From VRUE01 sp963730315 (GTDB lineage: Bacteria > Actinomycetota > Thermoleophilia > Solirubrobacterales > 70-9), in the NCBI GenBank assembly GCA_963730315.1, contig CAVSRD010000007.1, forward strand, positions 1 to 64,000: a stretch of 64,000 nucleotides of DNA, read 5' to 3'. Under the pieces are notes generated by a model. It made no database searches and was not told the origin of the DNA. It worked only from the letters and a program-made list of their open reading frames with translations. Each line of letters starts with the position of its first letter. Within the stretch, counting starts at the first letter, position 1. Of this stretch, positions 20,712 through 28,628 are shown piece by piece. Both the position numbers and the translations under genes were made by a program.

Positions 20712-21188
20712 GTGGCGGAGAGGATCGACAACACGCTGACGCGCTATCTGGACGAGCAGGGCGTCGCCTACGAGGTCGTCGAGCACGGGGAGCGATTCAC
20801 CGCGGCGGCCGAGGCGCGGGCCTCCGGGATCGAGCCGGAGGAGGCCGCCAAGGAGGTGATGCTGCGCCGCGGCGAAGAGTACGTGCTGGCGGTGATCCCC
20901 GCATCGGAGCGGCTCGACCCGAAGAAGGCGGCCGAGCTGCTGAGCGAGGGCGACGAGCCGCGGCTTGCCACCGAGCAGGAGATGGGCGAGGACTTCGCCC
21001 AGTTCGAGCTCGGCGCGCTGCCCCCCTTCGGGCCGGTCCTCGAGGTCGAGCAGATCGTCGACCTGCGGCTCCTCGACCACGAGCGGGTGCTCTGCAGCGG
21101 CGGCGACCACCGTCACTCCGTGAAGCTGGACCCGAAGGAGATGGTGCGGCTGGCCGGCGCCCAGGTGGGCGACCTGGTCGAGGACTGA
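20712..21188 (+). CDS. YbaK/EbsC-type aminoacyl-tRNA deacylase-like protein
   Basis: 158 residues of the YbaK/prolyl-tRNA-editing fold, which removes misactivated amino acids from tRNA in characterised members. It opens TLTRYLDEQGVAYEVVEHGERFTAAAEA, followed by the family core EEAAKEVMLRRGEEYVLAVIPASERLD, where the catalytic Lys normally lies in the KEVMLR segment, and ends with a conserved glycine-rich segment (LCSGGDHRHSVKL). The GTG start is 8 nt after TAGCCT, again suggesting a leaderless transcript. Substrate specificity cannot be read from the sequence. Confidence 0.82.
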   Translation: MAERIDNTLTRYLDEQGVAYEVVEHGERFTAAAEARASGIEPEEAAKEVMLRRGEEYVLAVIPASERLDPKKAAELLSEGDEPRLATEQEMGEDFAQFELGALPPFGPVLEVEQIVDLRLLDHERVLCSGGDHRHSVKLDPKEMVRLAGAQVGDLVED

Positions 21189-21297
21189 GCAACCCCGAAC
21201 GCGGTCGCCGCCGGCTGGTCCTGCGCCGCTGGTACCCTCCCGGGGTAGGCAGTCTGCCTGCGCGTCACGTCCTTTCAAACGCAAGGAAGCACGCGCT

Positions 21298-22743
21298 GTG
21301 ACTCCGCCCCAGGGGCAGCCGATAGATCGCGATGGCCCGCGCGAGGAATGCGGGGTGTTCGGCGTATACGCACCTGGGCACGACGTCGCCCGCCTCGCCT
21401 ACTTCGGCCTCTACGCGCTGCAGCACCGCGGCCAGGAGTCGGCCGGGATCGCCACCTGCGAGGGCGGCCACATCACGACGCTGCGCGACTCCGGCCTCGT
21501 ATCCCAGGTCTTCGACGAGGGGAAGCTGCGGGCGCTGGCGGGCGACATGGCGATCGGCCACGTCCGCTACTCGACCACCGGCGGCGGCTCCTGGGAGAAC
21601 GCGCAGCCGGTCTGGCGCGACGACGGCCGCGAGCTTGCCCTTGCCCACAACGGCAACCTGACCAACGCGGTCGAGCTCTGGAACGAGCTGAGGGAGCGCG
21701 GCATCGCCTTCCGCGGCACCTCCGACTCGGAGATCATCGCGGCGCTGCTCTCCTCCAGCGACGGGCGGTACATCGAGGACACGGTCGCCGAGGTGATGCC
21801 GCGGCTGCGCGGTGCCTACTCGACTGTGGCGATGACAAAGCACGCGGTCGTCGCCTTCCGCGACCCGCACGGCGTGCGGCCCCTCTCGCTGGGCCGGCTC
21901 GAGGACCGCTTCGTGGTCGCCTCGGAGAGCTGCGCCTTTGACATCATCGGCGCCGAGCTGCTGCGCGAGGTGCGGCCCGGGGAGATGGTTTCGCTGGCCG
22001 AGCGCGGCCTCGAGACCCGCCAGGTCGTGAAGACGGGGCGGCCGGCGAGGTGCGTCTTCGAGCACATCTACTTCTCCCGCCCCGACAGCCGGCTGGAGGG
22101 CAAGGTGCTGCAGCAGGTCCGCGGCCGGATGGGCGAGATCCTCTGGAGCGAGGCGCCGGTCGACGCCGACCTGGTGATCTCGGTCCCCGATTCCGGCAAC
22201 CCGGCTGCGGCGGGGTTCGCGCGCGCCTCGGGACTGCCCCGCGACGACGGCCTGATCAAGAACCGCTACGTGGCGCGCACCTTCATCCAGCCGGGGCAGG
22301 AGCTGCGCAAGCGCGGCCTGCGGCTCAAGTTCAACCCGCTGCCAGAGATCGTCGCCGGCAGGCGGATCGTCGTGGTCGACGACTCGATCGTGCGCGGCAA
22401 CACGACGCGGCAGATCGTCGGCATGCTGCGCGAGGCCGGGGCAAGCGAGGTGCACCTGCGGATCTCCGCGCCGCCGATCCGCCACCCCTGCCACTACGGG
22501 ATCGACATGTCGAGCAGCGAGGAGATGATCGCCCACCGGCGCACGATCGAGGAGGTCGCCGACGAGCTGGGCGCCGACTCGCTCGCCTATCTCTCGATGG
22601 AGGGCGTCTACGAGGCGGTCGGGGGGCCGCCGGAGGACCACTGCGACGCCTGCTTCACCGGCCGCTACCCGCTCGGCGATGCAGACGGTGCGAACGGCAA
22701 GTTCGCGCTCGAGGACATCGCGGTCGTGCCGGCCAGTGGTTGA
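21298..22743 (+). CDS. purF: Amidophosphoribosyltransferase
   Basis: First committed step of purine synthesis: glutamine and PRPP give phosphoribosylamine. 481 residues. The N-terminal nucleophile Cys follows a short propeptide (REE|CGVFGVYAPG), with glutaminase motifs RGQESAG and GHVRYSTTG; the PRPP-binding loop is VVVDDSIVRGNT. The Cys-containing C-terminal segment (HCDACFTGRYP) is typical of the iron-sulfur-type enzymes. The GTG start follows AAACGCAAGGAAG. It overlaps purN by one base; purM, often the next gene, is missing. Confidence 0.96.
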   Translation: MTPPQGQPIDRDGPREECGVFGVYAPGHDVARLAYFGLYALQHRGQESAGIATCEGGHITTLRDSGLVSQVFDEGKLRALAGDMAIGHVRYSTTGGGSWENAQPVWRDDGRELALAHNGNLTNAVELWNELRERGIAFRGTSDSEIIAALLSSSDGRYIEDTVAEVMPRLRGAYSTVAMTKHAVVAFRDPHGVRPLSLGRLEDRFVVASESCAFDIIGAELLREVRPGEMVSLAERGLETRQVVKTGRPARCVFEHIYFSRPDSRLEGKVLQQVRGRMGEILWSEAPVDADLVISVPDSGNPAAAGFARASGLPRDDGLIKNRYVARTFIQPGQELRKRGLRLKFNPLPEIVAGRRIVVVDDSIVRGNTTRQIVGMLREAGASEVHLRISAPPIRHPCHYGIDMSSSEEMIAHRRTIEEVADELGADSLAYLSMEGVYEAVGGPPEDHCDACFTGRYPLGDADGANGKFALEDIAVVPASG

Positions 22744-23363
22744 TGGCGACCGGGTTCCGTCTCGTCGTCCTGGCCTCGGGTTCTGGCACCAACCTGCAGG
22801 CCATCCTCGACCGGCTGCACGAGCGCGAGGGAATCGAGGTGGCGGGGGTTGGGTCGGACAGGCCCGATGCGCGGGCGCTGGAGCGGGCCCGCCGCGCCGG
22901 AATCGAGGCCGCGGTCTTTCCGCGCAACGAGTACCCGAAGCGCGAGGCACGCGACGCGGCGATCGCCGAGTGGGCCGAGGCACGCGGCGCCGACCTGGTC
23001 GTCCTCGCCGGCTACATGCAGCTCCTCTCGTCCTCCTTCGTCGCCCGCTTCCGCAACCGCATCGTCAACGTCCACCCGGCGCTGCTGCCCTCCTTCCCCG
23101 GTCTCGACGCAATCGGCCAGGCGCTCGACGCCGGGGTCGAGGTCACCGGGGTCACCGTCCATTTCGTCGACGAGGGCATCGACACGGGCCCGCCGATCCT
23201 GCAGCGCGAGGTCCCGGTGCCCGCCGACCGCGACCGGGAGCGGCTCGAGACGGCGCTCCACGCGGTCGAGCACGAGCTGTACCCGGAGGCGATCCGCATG
23301 ATCGCCCGGGGCCTGGTTAGGATCGACCCGAGCGACCAGCGCGTGGTCGTCGCCGATGAGTGA
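22743..23363 (+). CDS. purN: Phosphoribosylglycinamide formyltransferase
   Basis: Transfers a formyl group from 10-formyl-THF to GAR. 206 residues. Motifs are the phosphate loop LASGSGTNLQAI, the catalytic region NRIVNVHPALLPSFPG (Asn and His) and the folate-binding DEGIDTGPPILQREVPV. ATG 22743 overlaps the purF stop, and the 3' end overlaps purH by 8 bp. Confidence 0.95.
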   Translation: MATGFRLVVLASGSGTNLQAILDRLHEREGIEVAGVGSDRPDARALERARRAGIEAAVFPRNEYPKREARDAAIAEWAEARGADLVVLAGYMQLLSSSFVARFRNRIVNVHPALLPSFPGLDAIGQALDAGVEVTGVTVHFVDEGIDTGPPILQREVPVPADRDRERLETALHAVEHELYPEAIRMIARGLVRIDPSDQRVVVADE

Positions 23364-24972
23364 GGCTCCCGCAGACACCCGGCCGGAGGCCGTCAGCGAC
23401 GGCGCGATCCGGGTGCGCCGGGCGCTGATCTCGGTCTCCGACAAGACCGGTGTCGCCGACTTCGCCAGGACTCTGGCCGGGCTGGGGGTCGAGATCCTCT
23501 CCACCGGCGGCACGGCGAGCGCGCTGCGCGAAGCGGGGCTCGAGGTGACCGACGTCTCCGAGTTCACCGGACAGGAGGAGATCCTCGACGGCCGGGTGAA
23601 GACGCTGCACCCCCGCCTGCACGCGGCGCTGCTGGCGCGGCGCGAGGACGCCGAGCACATGGCGGTGCTCGCGGCCGAGGGGATCGAGCCGATCGACCTC
23701 GTCTGCGTCAACCTCTACCCGTTCGAGCAGACCGTCGCCGGGAACGACGTCGACGAGCGGGTCGCGGTCGAGAACATCGACATCGGCGGACCGACGATGA
23801 TTCGCGCCGCGGCCAAGAACCACGAGGGGGTCGCGGTCGTCGTCAAGCCCGAGTCCTACGACGCGGTCTGCGCGGAGCTGGAGGAGAGCGGCGGTGAGAT
23901 CTCCGCCTCGACCCGGCACTGGCTGGCCAACGAGGCCTTCGCCCAGACGGCCCGCTACGACGCCGCGATCAGCCGCTGGTTCTCGACCTCCTACGAGGAC
24001 TTCCCCGAGCACCTCACGGTCACCTACGAGAAGGAGCTGGACCTCGCCTACGGCGAGAACCCGCACCAGCGGGCGGCGCTCTACTCGGAAGCGGGGCTGC
24101 GCACCCACATCCTCTCCGGGGTGGCGAAGCTGCACGGCAAGGCGCTCTCCTTCAACAACGTGCTCGACCTCGACTCGGCGCGGCGGCTGAACGGCGACTT
24201 CGAGCAGCCCGCCTGCACGATCGTCAAGCACAACAACCCCTGCGGGGCGGCGATCGGCGAGGACGCGCTCGACGCCTACCGCAGGGCGCTCGCTTGCGAC
24301 CCGGTCTCCGCCTACGGCAGCGTGATCGCGATCAACCGGCCGGTCGGCGTGGAGCTGGCCGAGGCGCTGCACGAGAACTTCGTAGAGGTGCTGATCGCCC
24401 CCGAGTTCGAGGACGGGGCGCTCAAGGTGCTGCAACAGAAGGAGGCGATCCGCATCCTCTGCGACGAGGAGCACCGGCAGGCCGATCCGGCCGAACGCGA
24501 CCTGAAGCGGGTGCACGGCGGGGTGCTGCTGCAAGACCGCGACGGCGACCCCGAGCCGCGCGAGCTGATGGAGGTGGTGGCAGAGGCCGAGCCGAGCGAG
24601 GAGCAGTGGCGCGACATGCTGTTCGCCTGGACGGTGGTGCGCCACGTCCGCTCCAACGCGATCGTGATCGCCAAGGACGGTGCCACCCTGGGGATCGGCG
24701 CCGGCCAGATGAGTCGCGTCGACTCGGTGCGACTGGCGGTCGAGAAGTGCCGCGACGCCCGCGGCGAGGAGGCGGACGCCCTGCTGGCCGGCTCCGCGGT
24801 CGCCTCCGACGCCTTCTTCCCCTTCGCCGACGGCCCCGAGGCTGCGATCGAGGCCGGCGCGACGTCGGTGATCGAGCCCGGCGGTTCCAAACGCGACGCC
24901 GAGGTGATCGAGGCCTGCGACGCCGCCGGCGTGGCGATGGTGTTCACCAAGCACCGGCACTTCCGGCACTGA
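23356..24972 (+). CDS. purH: Bifunctional AICAR formyltransferase / IMP cyclohydrolase
   Basis: Carries out the last two steps to IMP. 538 residues. The N-terminal MGS-like cyclohydrolase domain (about 15-145) shows LISVSDKTGVADFARTL, STGGTASALREAG and GRVKTLHPRLHAALLARR. The formyltransferase domain contains TVTYEKELDLAYGENPHQRAA, the KHNNPCG catalytic loop and the closing GSKRDAEVIEACDAAGVAMVFTKHRHF-type end, which fits a full-length protein. It ends 5 bp before the tRNA-Lys gene on the other strand. Confidence 0.97.
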   Translation: MSEAPADTRPEAVSDGAIRVRRALISVSDKTGVADFARTLAGLGVEILSTGGTASALREAGLEVTDVSEFTGQEEILDGRVKTLHPRLHAALLARREDAEHMAVLAAEGIEPIDLVCVNLYPFEQTVAGNDVDERVAVENIDIGGPTMIRAAAKNHEGVAVVVKPESYDAVCAELEESGGEISASTRHWLANEAFAQTARYDAAISRWFSTSYEDFPEHLTVTYEKELDLAYGENPHQRAALYSEAGLRTHILSGVAKLHGKALSFNNVLDLDSARRLNGDFEQPACTIVKHNNPCGAAIGEDALDAYRRALACDPVSAYGSVIAINRPVGVELAEALHENFVEVLIAPEFEDGALKVLQQKEAIRILCDEEHRQADPAERDLKRVHGGVLLQDRDGDPEPRELMEVVAEAEPSEEQWRDMLFAWTVVRHVRSNAIVIAKDGATLGIGAGQMSRVDSVRLAVEKCRDARGEEADALLAGSAVASDAFFPFADGPEAAIEAGATSVIEPGGSKRDAEVIEACDAAGVAMVFTKHRHFRH

Positions 24973-24976
24973 GGAG

Positions 24977-25050
24977 TGCCCCCGCTGGGAATCGAACCCA
25001 GGCCGCGCGGCTTAAAAGGCCGCCGCTCTAACCAACTGAGCTACGGGGGC
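24977..25050 (-). tRNA. tRNA-Lys (TTT)
   Basis: The minus strand folds as a 74-nt cloverleaf: acceptor GCCCCCG/CGGGGGC, D arm GCTC/GAGC, anticodon stem GCGGC/GCCGC with loop CTTTTAA (anticodon TTT), and T arm CTGGG-TTCGATT-CCCAG with an A discriminator. CCA is not encoded. It sits between the convergent ends of purH and the thiamine operon. Confidence 0.95.
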
Positions 25051-25072
25051 GAGGCCGTCCATGGTAGTCCGA

Positions 25073-26047
25073 TCAGGAAAGCTCGGGGAGGCCCTCTTCG
25101 GGGGTCGAGGCCTCGGCGTAGGTGCGCCTCGGGATGCGCCCGGCCCGGCGGGCGGCGTGGCCGGCCTCGACGGCGCCGCGCAGGGCGCGGGCCATCGCCG
25201 GCGGGTCGGCGGCTCCGAAGATCGAGCTGGCGGCGAGGACGGCGTCGCAGCCCAGCTCGATCGCCAGGGCGGCGTCGGAGGCGGTGCCGATGCCGGCGTC
25301 GAGGACCACCGGGACCGCGGCGTGCTCGGCGATGATCGCGATGTTGTAGGGGTTGCGGATGCCGGCACCGGAGCCGATCGGCGAGCCGAGCGGCATCACC
25401 GCGGCGCAGCCGGCCTCCTCGAGGCGGCGGGCGAGGATCGGGTCGTCGTTGGTGTAGGGGAGGACGGTGAAGCCCTCGCCGACCAGCGTCTCGGCGGCGT
25501 CGAGCAACTCGACCGCATCCGGGTAGAGGGTGCGGTCGTCGCCGATCACCTCGAGCTTCACCCACTCGGTCCCGAACGCCTCGCGGGCTAGCCGCGCGGT
25601 GCGGACGGCGTCGCGGGCGGTGAAGCAGCCGGCGGTGTTGGGCAGCGCGAAGAGGCCGAGCCGCTCGATCACGTCGAGCACCGAACCCTCCGCCTCGGGG
25701 TCGACGCGGCGCAGGGCGACGGTGACGATCTCGGCGCCGCAGGCGACCAGCGCCTCCTCCATCTGCTCGAGGGAACGGAAGCCGCCGCTGCCGACGATCA
25801 ACCGCGAGGACCACTGCCGGCCACCAAGCTCCCAGCTTTCTGCACCGCCCTGGACTGCGGCGAGCACCTCGACGACGCTGCCCTCGGCGAGCGGGGTCGA
25901 GTCCCACTCGGCGCGCGGCACGACCTCGCCGTCGAGCGCGACGGCGACGCCGCGGCCCCCCCGCGCGACGCCGCTCTCGCGCACCGCGTCGACCAGACTG
26001 GAGCCGGCGGCCAGCTCGCGCGGGTCGCCGTTCAGCTCGATCCTCAT
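25073..26047 (-). CDS. thiG: ThiS-ThiG fusion: sulfur carrier plus thiazole synthase
   Basis: Residues 1-68 are a complete ThiS ubiquitin-like carrier ending in the Gly-Gly (VQGG, G67-G68) that is normally the free, thiocarboxylated C-terminus. Residues about 73-324 are thiazole synthase ThiG, with the DXP-binding Lys in EWVKLEVIGD (K164), PNTAG, LPYTNDDP and the phosphate-binding loops AVMPLGSPIGSG and VVLDAGIG. There is no stop between the domains, so the Gly-Gly is internal. Fused ThiS/ThiG proteins are known from other bacteria. ATG 26047 overlaps the thiO stop by 4 bp. It is the second gene of the TPP-riboswitch operon and makes the thiazole phosphate half of thiamine. Confidence 0.93.
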   Translation of the reverse strand: MRIELNGDPRELAAGSSLVDAVRESGVARGGRGVAVALDGEVVPRAEWDSTPLAEGSVVEVLAAVQGGAESWELGGRQWSSRLIVGSGGFRSLEQMEEALVACGAEIVTVALRRVDPEAEGSVLDVIERLGLFALPNTAGCFTARDAVRTARLAREAFGTEWVKLEVIGDDRTLYPDAVELLDAAETLVGEGFTVLPYTNDDPILARRLEEAGCAAVMPLGSPIGSGAGIRNPYNIAIIAEHAAVPVVLDAGIGTASDAALAIELGCDAVLAASSIFGAADPPAMARALRGAVEAGHAARRAGRIPRRTYAEASTPEEGLPELS

Positions 26048-27138
26048 ACGAGCGCTCCTTCGATCAGCTCAGCGACCGCGTTCGCGGCCAGCGGCGCCAG
26101 GAGGATCCCGTTGCGGTAGTGGCCGGTGGCCCAGACCAGGCCCTCGACCGGGCTCGGGCCGACCAGCGGCAGGTTGTCCGGCGTCCCCGGCCGCAGCCCG
26201 GCGGTCGCTTCGACCAGCTCCATCTCGGCTACCTCGGGCAGCAGCCGGTAGGCCTCGCGCAGCAGCTCGTGGACGCCGCCCGCGGTGACCGTTCTGTCGA
26301 AGCCCTGCTCCTCGACGGTCGCACCGACGATAAGGCGGCCGTCCGGGCGGGGAGTCAGGTAGACGCGCTCCGAAGCGACTATCCGACCGCAGGGCGCGGC
26401 GCCGTCGCGGGCGCGCAGCTCGAGGATCTGGCCCTTGACCGGGCGGACCGGCGGGCGGGCGGACTCGGGTAGCCAGCCGGCCTGGCCCGACCAGGCGCCG
26501 GCCGCAAGCACGACGGTCGCCGCTCGCAGCTCCTCGCCGGTGGCGGTGCGCGCCCCAACCAGCCGCTCGCCGTCGAGCAGCGCCGCATCGACCTCCACCC
26601 CGGTCCGCACCTCCGCGCCTTCGGCGGCGAGCGCGGCGAGCAGCGCCTCGCTCAGCGCCCGTGGGTCGACCGCCGCCTCGCCCGGCGCGTGGACGCCCCC
26701 GTTGAAGGACGGGGTGAGACCCGGCTCCAGCTCGCGGCAGCGGCGGGGCGGCAGCCACTCGGCGCCCAGCCCGAGCGAGCGCTGCAGGTCATGGAGCCGG
26801 CGCAGCTCGGCCGCCTCGCCGCGGTCCAGCGCGACGTGGAGCGCTCCGTGCGCGGCGTAGCCGGTCGAGAGTCCGCTCGCCGCCTCAAGCTCGGCGACGA
26901 ACCCCGGGTACAGCTCGGCCGCCGCCAGGGTCATCTTCAGCAGCTCGGGCTCGCCGAAGGCCAGCTCGCCGACCGGCGCCAGCATCCCGGCGGCGACCCG
27001 GGTCGCCCCGGCCGGGGGAGTCGATCTCTCGACCACCGCCACGGCGGCGCCGCGCCGGCTCAGCCGCCAGGCGCAGGAGAGGCCGATCACTCCGCCTCCG
27101 ACAATCACTGCGTCGAAACTGCGATTGGAACTGCTCAC
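26044..27138 (-). CDS. thiO: Glycine oxidase ThiO
   Basis: FAD enzyme oxidising glycine to the dehydroglycine used by ThiG. About 364 residues of the DAO family: N-terminal FAD motif AVIVGGGVIGLSCAWRLSRRG, GATRVAAGMLAPVGE, a central VLAAGAWSG and the C-terminal GLRPGTPDNLPLVGPS...GHYRNGILLAP. I place the start at GTG 27138, with GGAGG 5 nt upstream. An earlier ATG at 27156 lies inside the conserved 3' part of the TPP aptamer and would not be a natural start. Confidence 0.94.
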   Translation of the reverse strand: MSSSNRSFDAVIVGGGVIGLSCAWRLSRRGAAVAVVERSTPPAGATRVAAGMLAPVGELAFGEPELLKMTLAAAELYPGFVAELEAASGLSTGYAAHGALHVALDRGEAAELRRLHDLQRSLGLGAEWLPPRRCRELEPGLTPSFNGGVHAPGEAAVDPRALSEALLAALAAEGAEVRTGVEVDAALLDGERLVGARTATGEELRAATVVLAAGAWSGQAGWLPESARPPVRPVKGQILELRARDGAAPCGRIVASERVYLTPRPDGRLIVGATVEEQGFDRTVTAGGVHELLREAYRLLPEVAEMELVEATAGLRPGTPDNLPLVGPSPVEGLVWATGHYRNGILLAPLAANAVAELIEGALV

Positions 27139-27142
27139 GCTT

Positions 27143-27240
27143 GCCTCCGCCGGCATTACCCGGATCAGGTCCAGACGGTCGGCGGCCTTGGTGCCGCCCT
27201 CTCAGCCTCGGCGCCCGCAGGCGCCATCGGCTCCCGTTCA
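27143..27240 (-). ncRNA. TPP riboswitch (THI element)
   Basis: On the minus strand the conserved THI-box segments appear in order: GGGAGCC (27235-27229), CTGAGAGGG (27205-27197) and ACC-CTGATCCGGGTAATGCCGGCG ending at 27148. The thiO SD GGAGG (27148-27144) immediately continues from the aptamer's 3' end and the GTG start is 5 nt further on. This arrangement suggests translational control by closing helix P1 over the SD. I see no U-rich terminator between aptamer and gene. Confidence 0.93.
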
Positions 27241-27345
27241 CCTCCGATGCTACCCCTCCACGAGCCTGTCCAAGCCGCCGACTGTGGAGTTAACCCCGCG
27301 GTAGCGTGGTCAATCCCACAGCCGGCCGATGCCTAAGATCGGTTT

Positions 27346-28032
27346 ATGAGCTTGGCGATGCCAGAGGCCCACGGCCCGCTGCGGCGCGAGCGGCTGCGGA
27401 CGGCGCGGCTCTACTTCGTCTGCGAGGCGCTGCCGCGCGGCGAGGAGCCCGAAGCGCTGCTGCAGGCGGCGCTGAACGGCGGGGTCGACATCGTTCAGCT
27501 GCGCGAGAAGGAGCTGGGCCGCGAGCAGGTCGAACGCTCGGCCCAGACGTTCCGCCGCCTCTGCGACACCTACAGCACCCTGTTCATCGTCAACGACGAC
27601 CCCTACCTGGCGCAGTCCTGCGACGCCGACGGGGTCCATCTGGGGCAAGACGACATGCCGGCGGAGGAGGCGAGGGAGATCCTCGGGCCCGAGGCGATCG
27701 TCGGCCTCTCCACCCACTCCGAGGGGCAGCTCGCGGCCTCGGCCGACGAGCCGGTCGACTACGTGAGCGTAGGGCCAGTTTGGGAGACGCCGACGAAACA
27801 GGGCCGCCCCGGGGTCGGACTCGGCCTGGTCGAGCACGCCGCCGCCGGCGCCCCCCACCCCTTCTTCGCGATCGGCGGGATCGACCCGGCCAACGCCGCC
27901 CAGGTGATCGAGGCGGGGGCGCGCCGGCTCGGCGTCGTGCGCGCGATTCGCGACGCCGGGGACCCCGGGGTTGCCGCCGCGGCGCTGCGCGGCGCCCTGG
28001 CCGCGGTCGGGGAGGCCGCCCCCGGTGCCTGA
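27346..28032 (+). CDS. thiE: Thiamine phosphate synthase
   Basis: Joins HMP-PP and thiazole phosphate. 228 residues, TIM-barrel family signatures DIVQLREKELG, FIVNDDPYLAQSCDADGVHLGQDD, GLSTHSEGQL, YVSVGPVWETPTKQGRPGVG and FAIGGIDPANA. The ATG start is 6 nt after TAAGAT (27334-27339) with no SD, so this gene is probably leaderless and escapes the divergent TPP riboswitch. Its 3' end overlaps the next membrane-protein gene. Confidence 0.95.
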   Translation: MSLAMPEAHGPLRRERLRTARLYFVCEALPRGEEPEALLQAALNGGVDIVQLREKELGREQVERSAQTFRRLCDTYSTLFIVNDDPYLAQSCDADGVHLGQDDMPAEEAREILGPEAIVGLSTHSEGQLAASADEPVDYVSVGPVWETPTKQGRPGVGLGLVEHAAAGAPHPFFAIGGIDPANAAQVIEAGARRLGVVRAIRDAGDPGVAAAALRGALAAVGEAAPGA

Positions 28033-28540
28033 TCGGGCCAGCTCCGAACCCCGCAAGCGCAAGCGACGCGGCGACCCGCCGACCCCGCGCGAGCGCATGA
28101 GGCGCGGCTACGCCCGCGCCGAGCAGCGCAACCACGAAGCGCGCGAGAGTCTCAAGCCGCTGGCCGAGGGGAAGCGGCCGCTGGTGGTGACGATCGGCGC
28201 GGTGATCGCCGGGCTGGTCTGCGCCTCCATCCTCGCCGGCTACCTCGCCGGAGTGCAGGTCGAAGGCGGCAAACCGCACCTCGCTCAGGTGCTCGCCCCG
28301 GCCCTGATCATGGGGGCGATGGCCTGGGGGATGTGGCGCGCCCGCTACTGGGCCGTGCTCGGCTTCCAGCTGCTGCTCGTCTTCCTGATCTTCAGCGCCG
28401 TCATCGGCCTCGCCGTGCAGGCGGCCACCGTCGCCCAGTTCGCCGCCACCCTCGGCCTGCTCGCGGTCTCCGGCACCTTCTTCTTCTTCATGGTCAAGGC
28501 GATGGCGCGGATCCAGATGCCCTCACGAAGGACCGATTAG
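28025..28540 (+). CDS. Small membrane protein of unknown function
   Basis: 171 residues from GTG 28025 (overlapping the thiE stop by 8 bp). A highly basic cytoplasmic N-terminus (EPRKRKRRGDPPTPRERMRRG) precedes four hydrophobic segments (TIGAVIAGLVCASILAGYLAG, VLAPALIMGAMAWGMW, YWAVLGFQLLLVFLIFSAVIGLAV and FAATLGLLAVSGTFFFFMV). I see no catalytic motif. Similar basic-tail, four-helix proteins are frequent in actinobacteria. Overlap with thiE suggests co-expression, not necessarily a thiamine role. Confidence 0.75.
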   Translation: MPDRASSEPRKRKRRGDPPTPRERMRRGYARAEQRNHEARESLKPLAEGKRPLVVTIGAVIAGLVCASILAGYLAGVQVEGGKPHLAQVLAPALIMGAMAWGMWRARYWAVLGFQLLLVFLIFSAVIGLAVQAATVAQFAATLGLLAVSGTFFFFMVKAMARIQMPSRRTD

Positions 28541-28628
28541 CGAGCGGCGTCGATATGGCGATTGCCGCCACCCCCGGACGCGGAGCGGAGGAGGTGGCGG
28601 ATGATTTTCGTTCTATAGGCTCAGAGTC

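Noticed and set aside
26044..27156. thiO start at ATG 27156
   Set aside because: The ATG is part of the conserved GGTAATGCCGG segment of the TPP aptamer; GTG 27138 has a proper SD.
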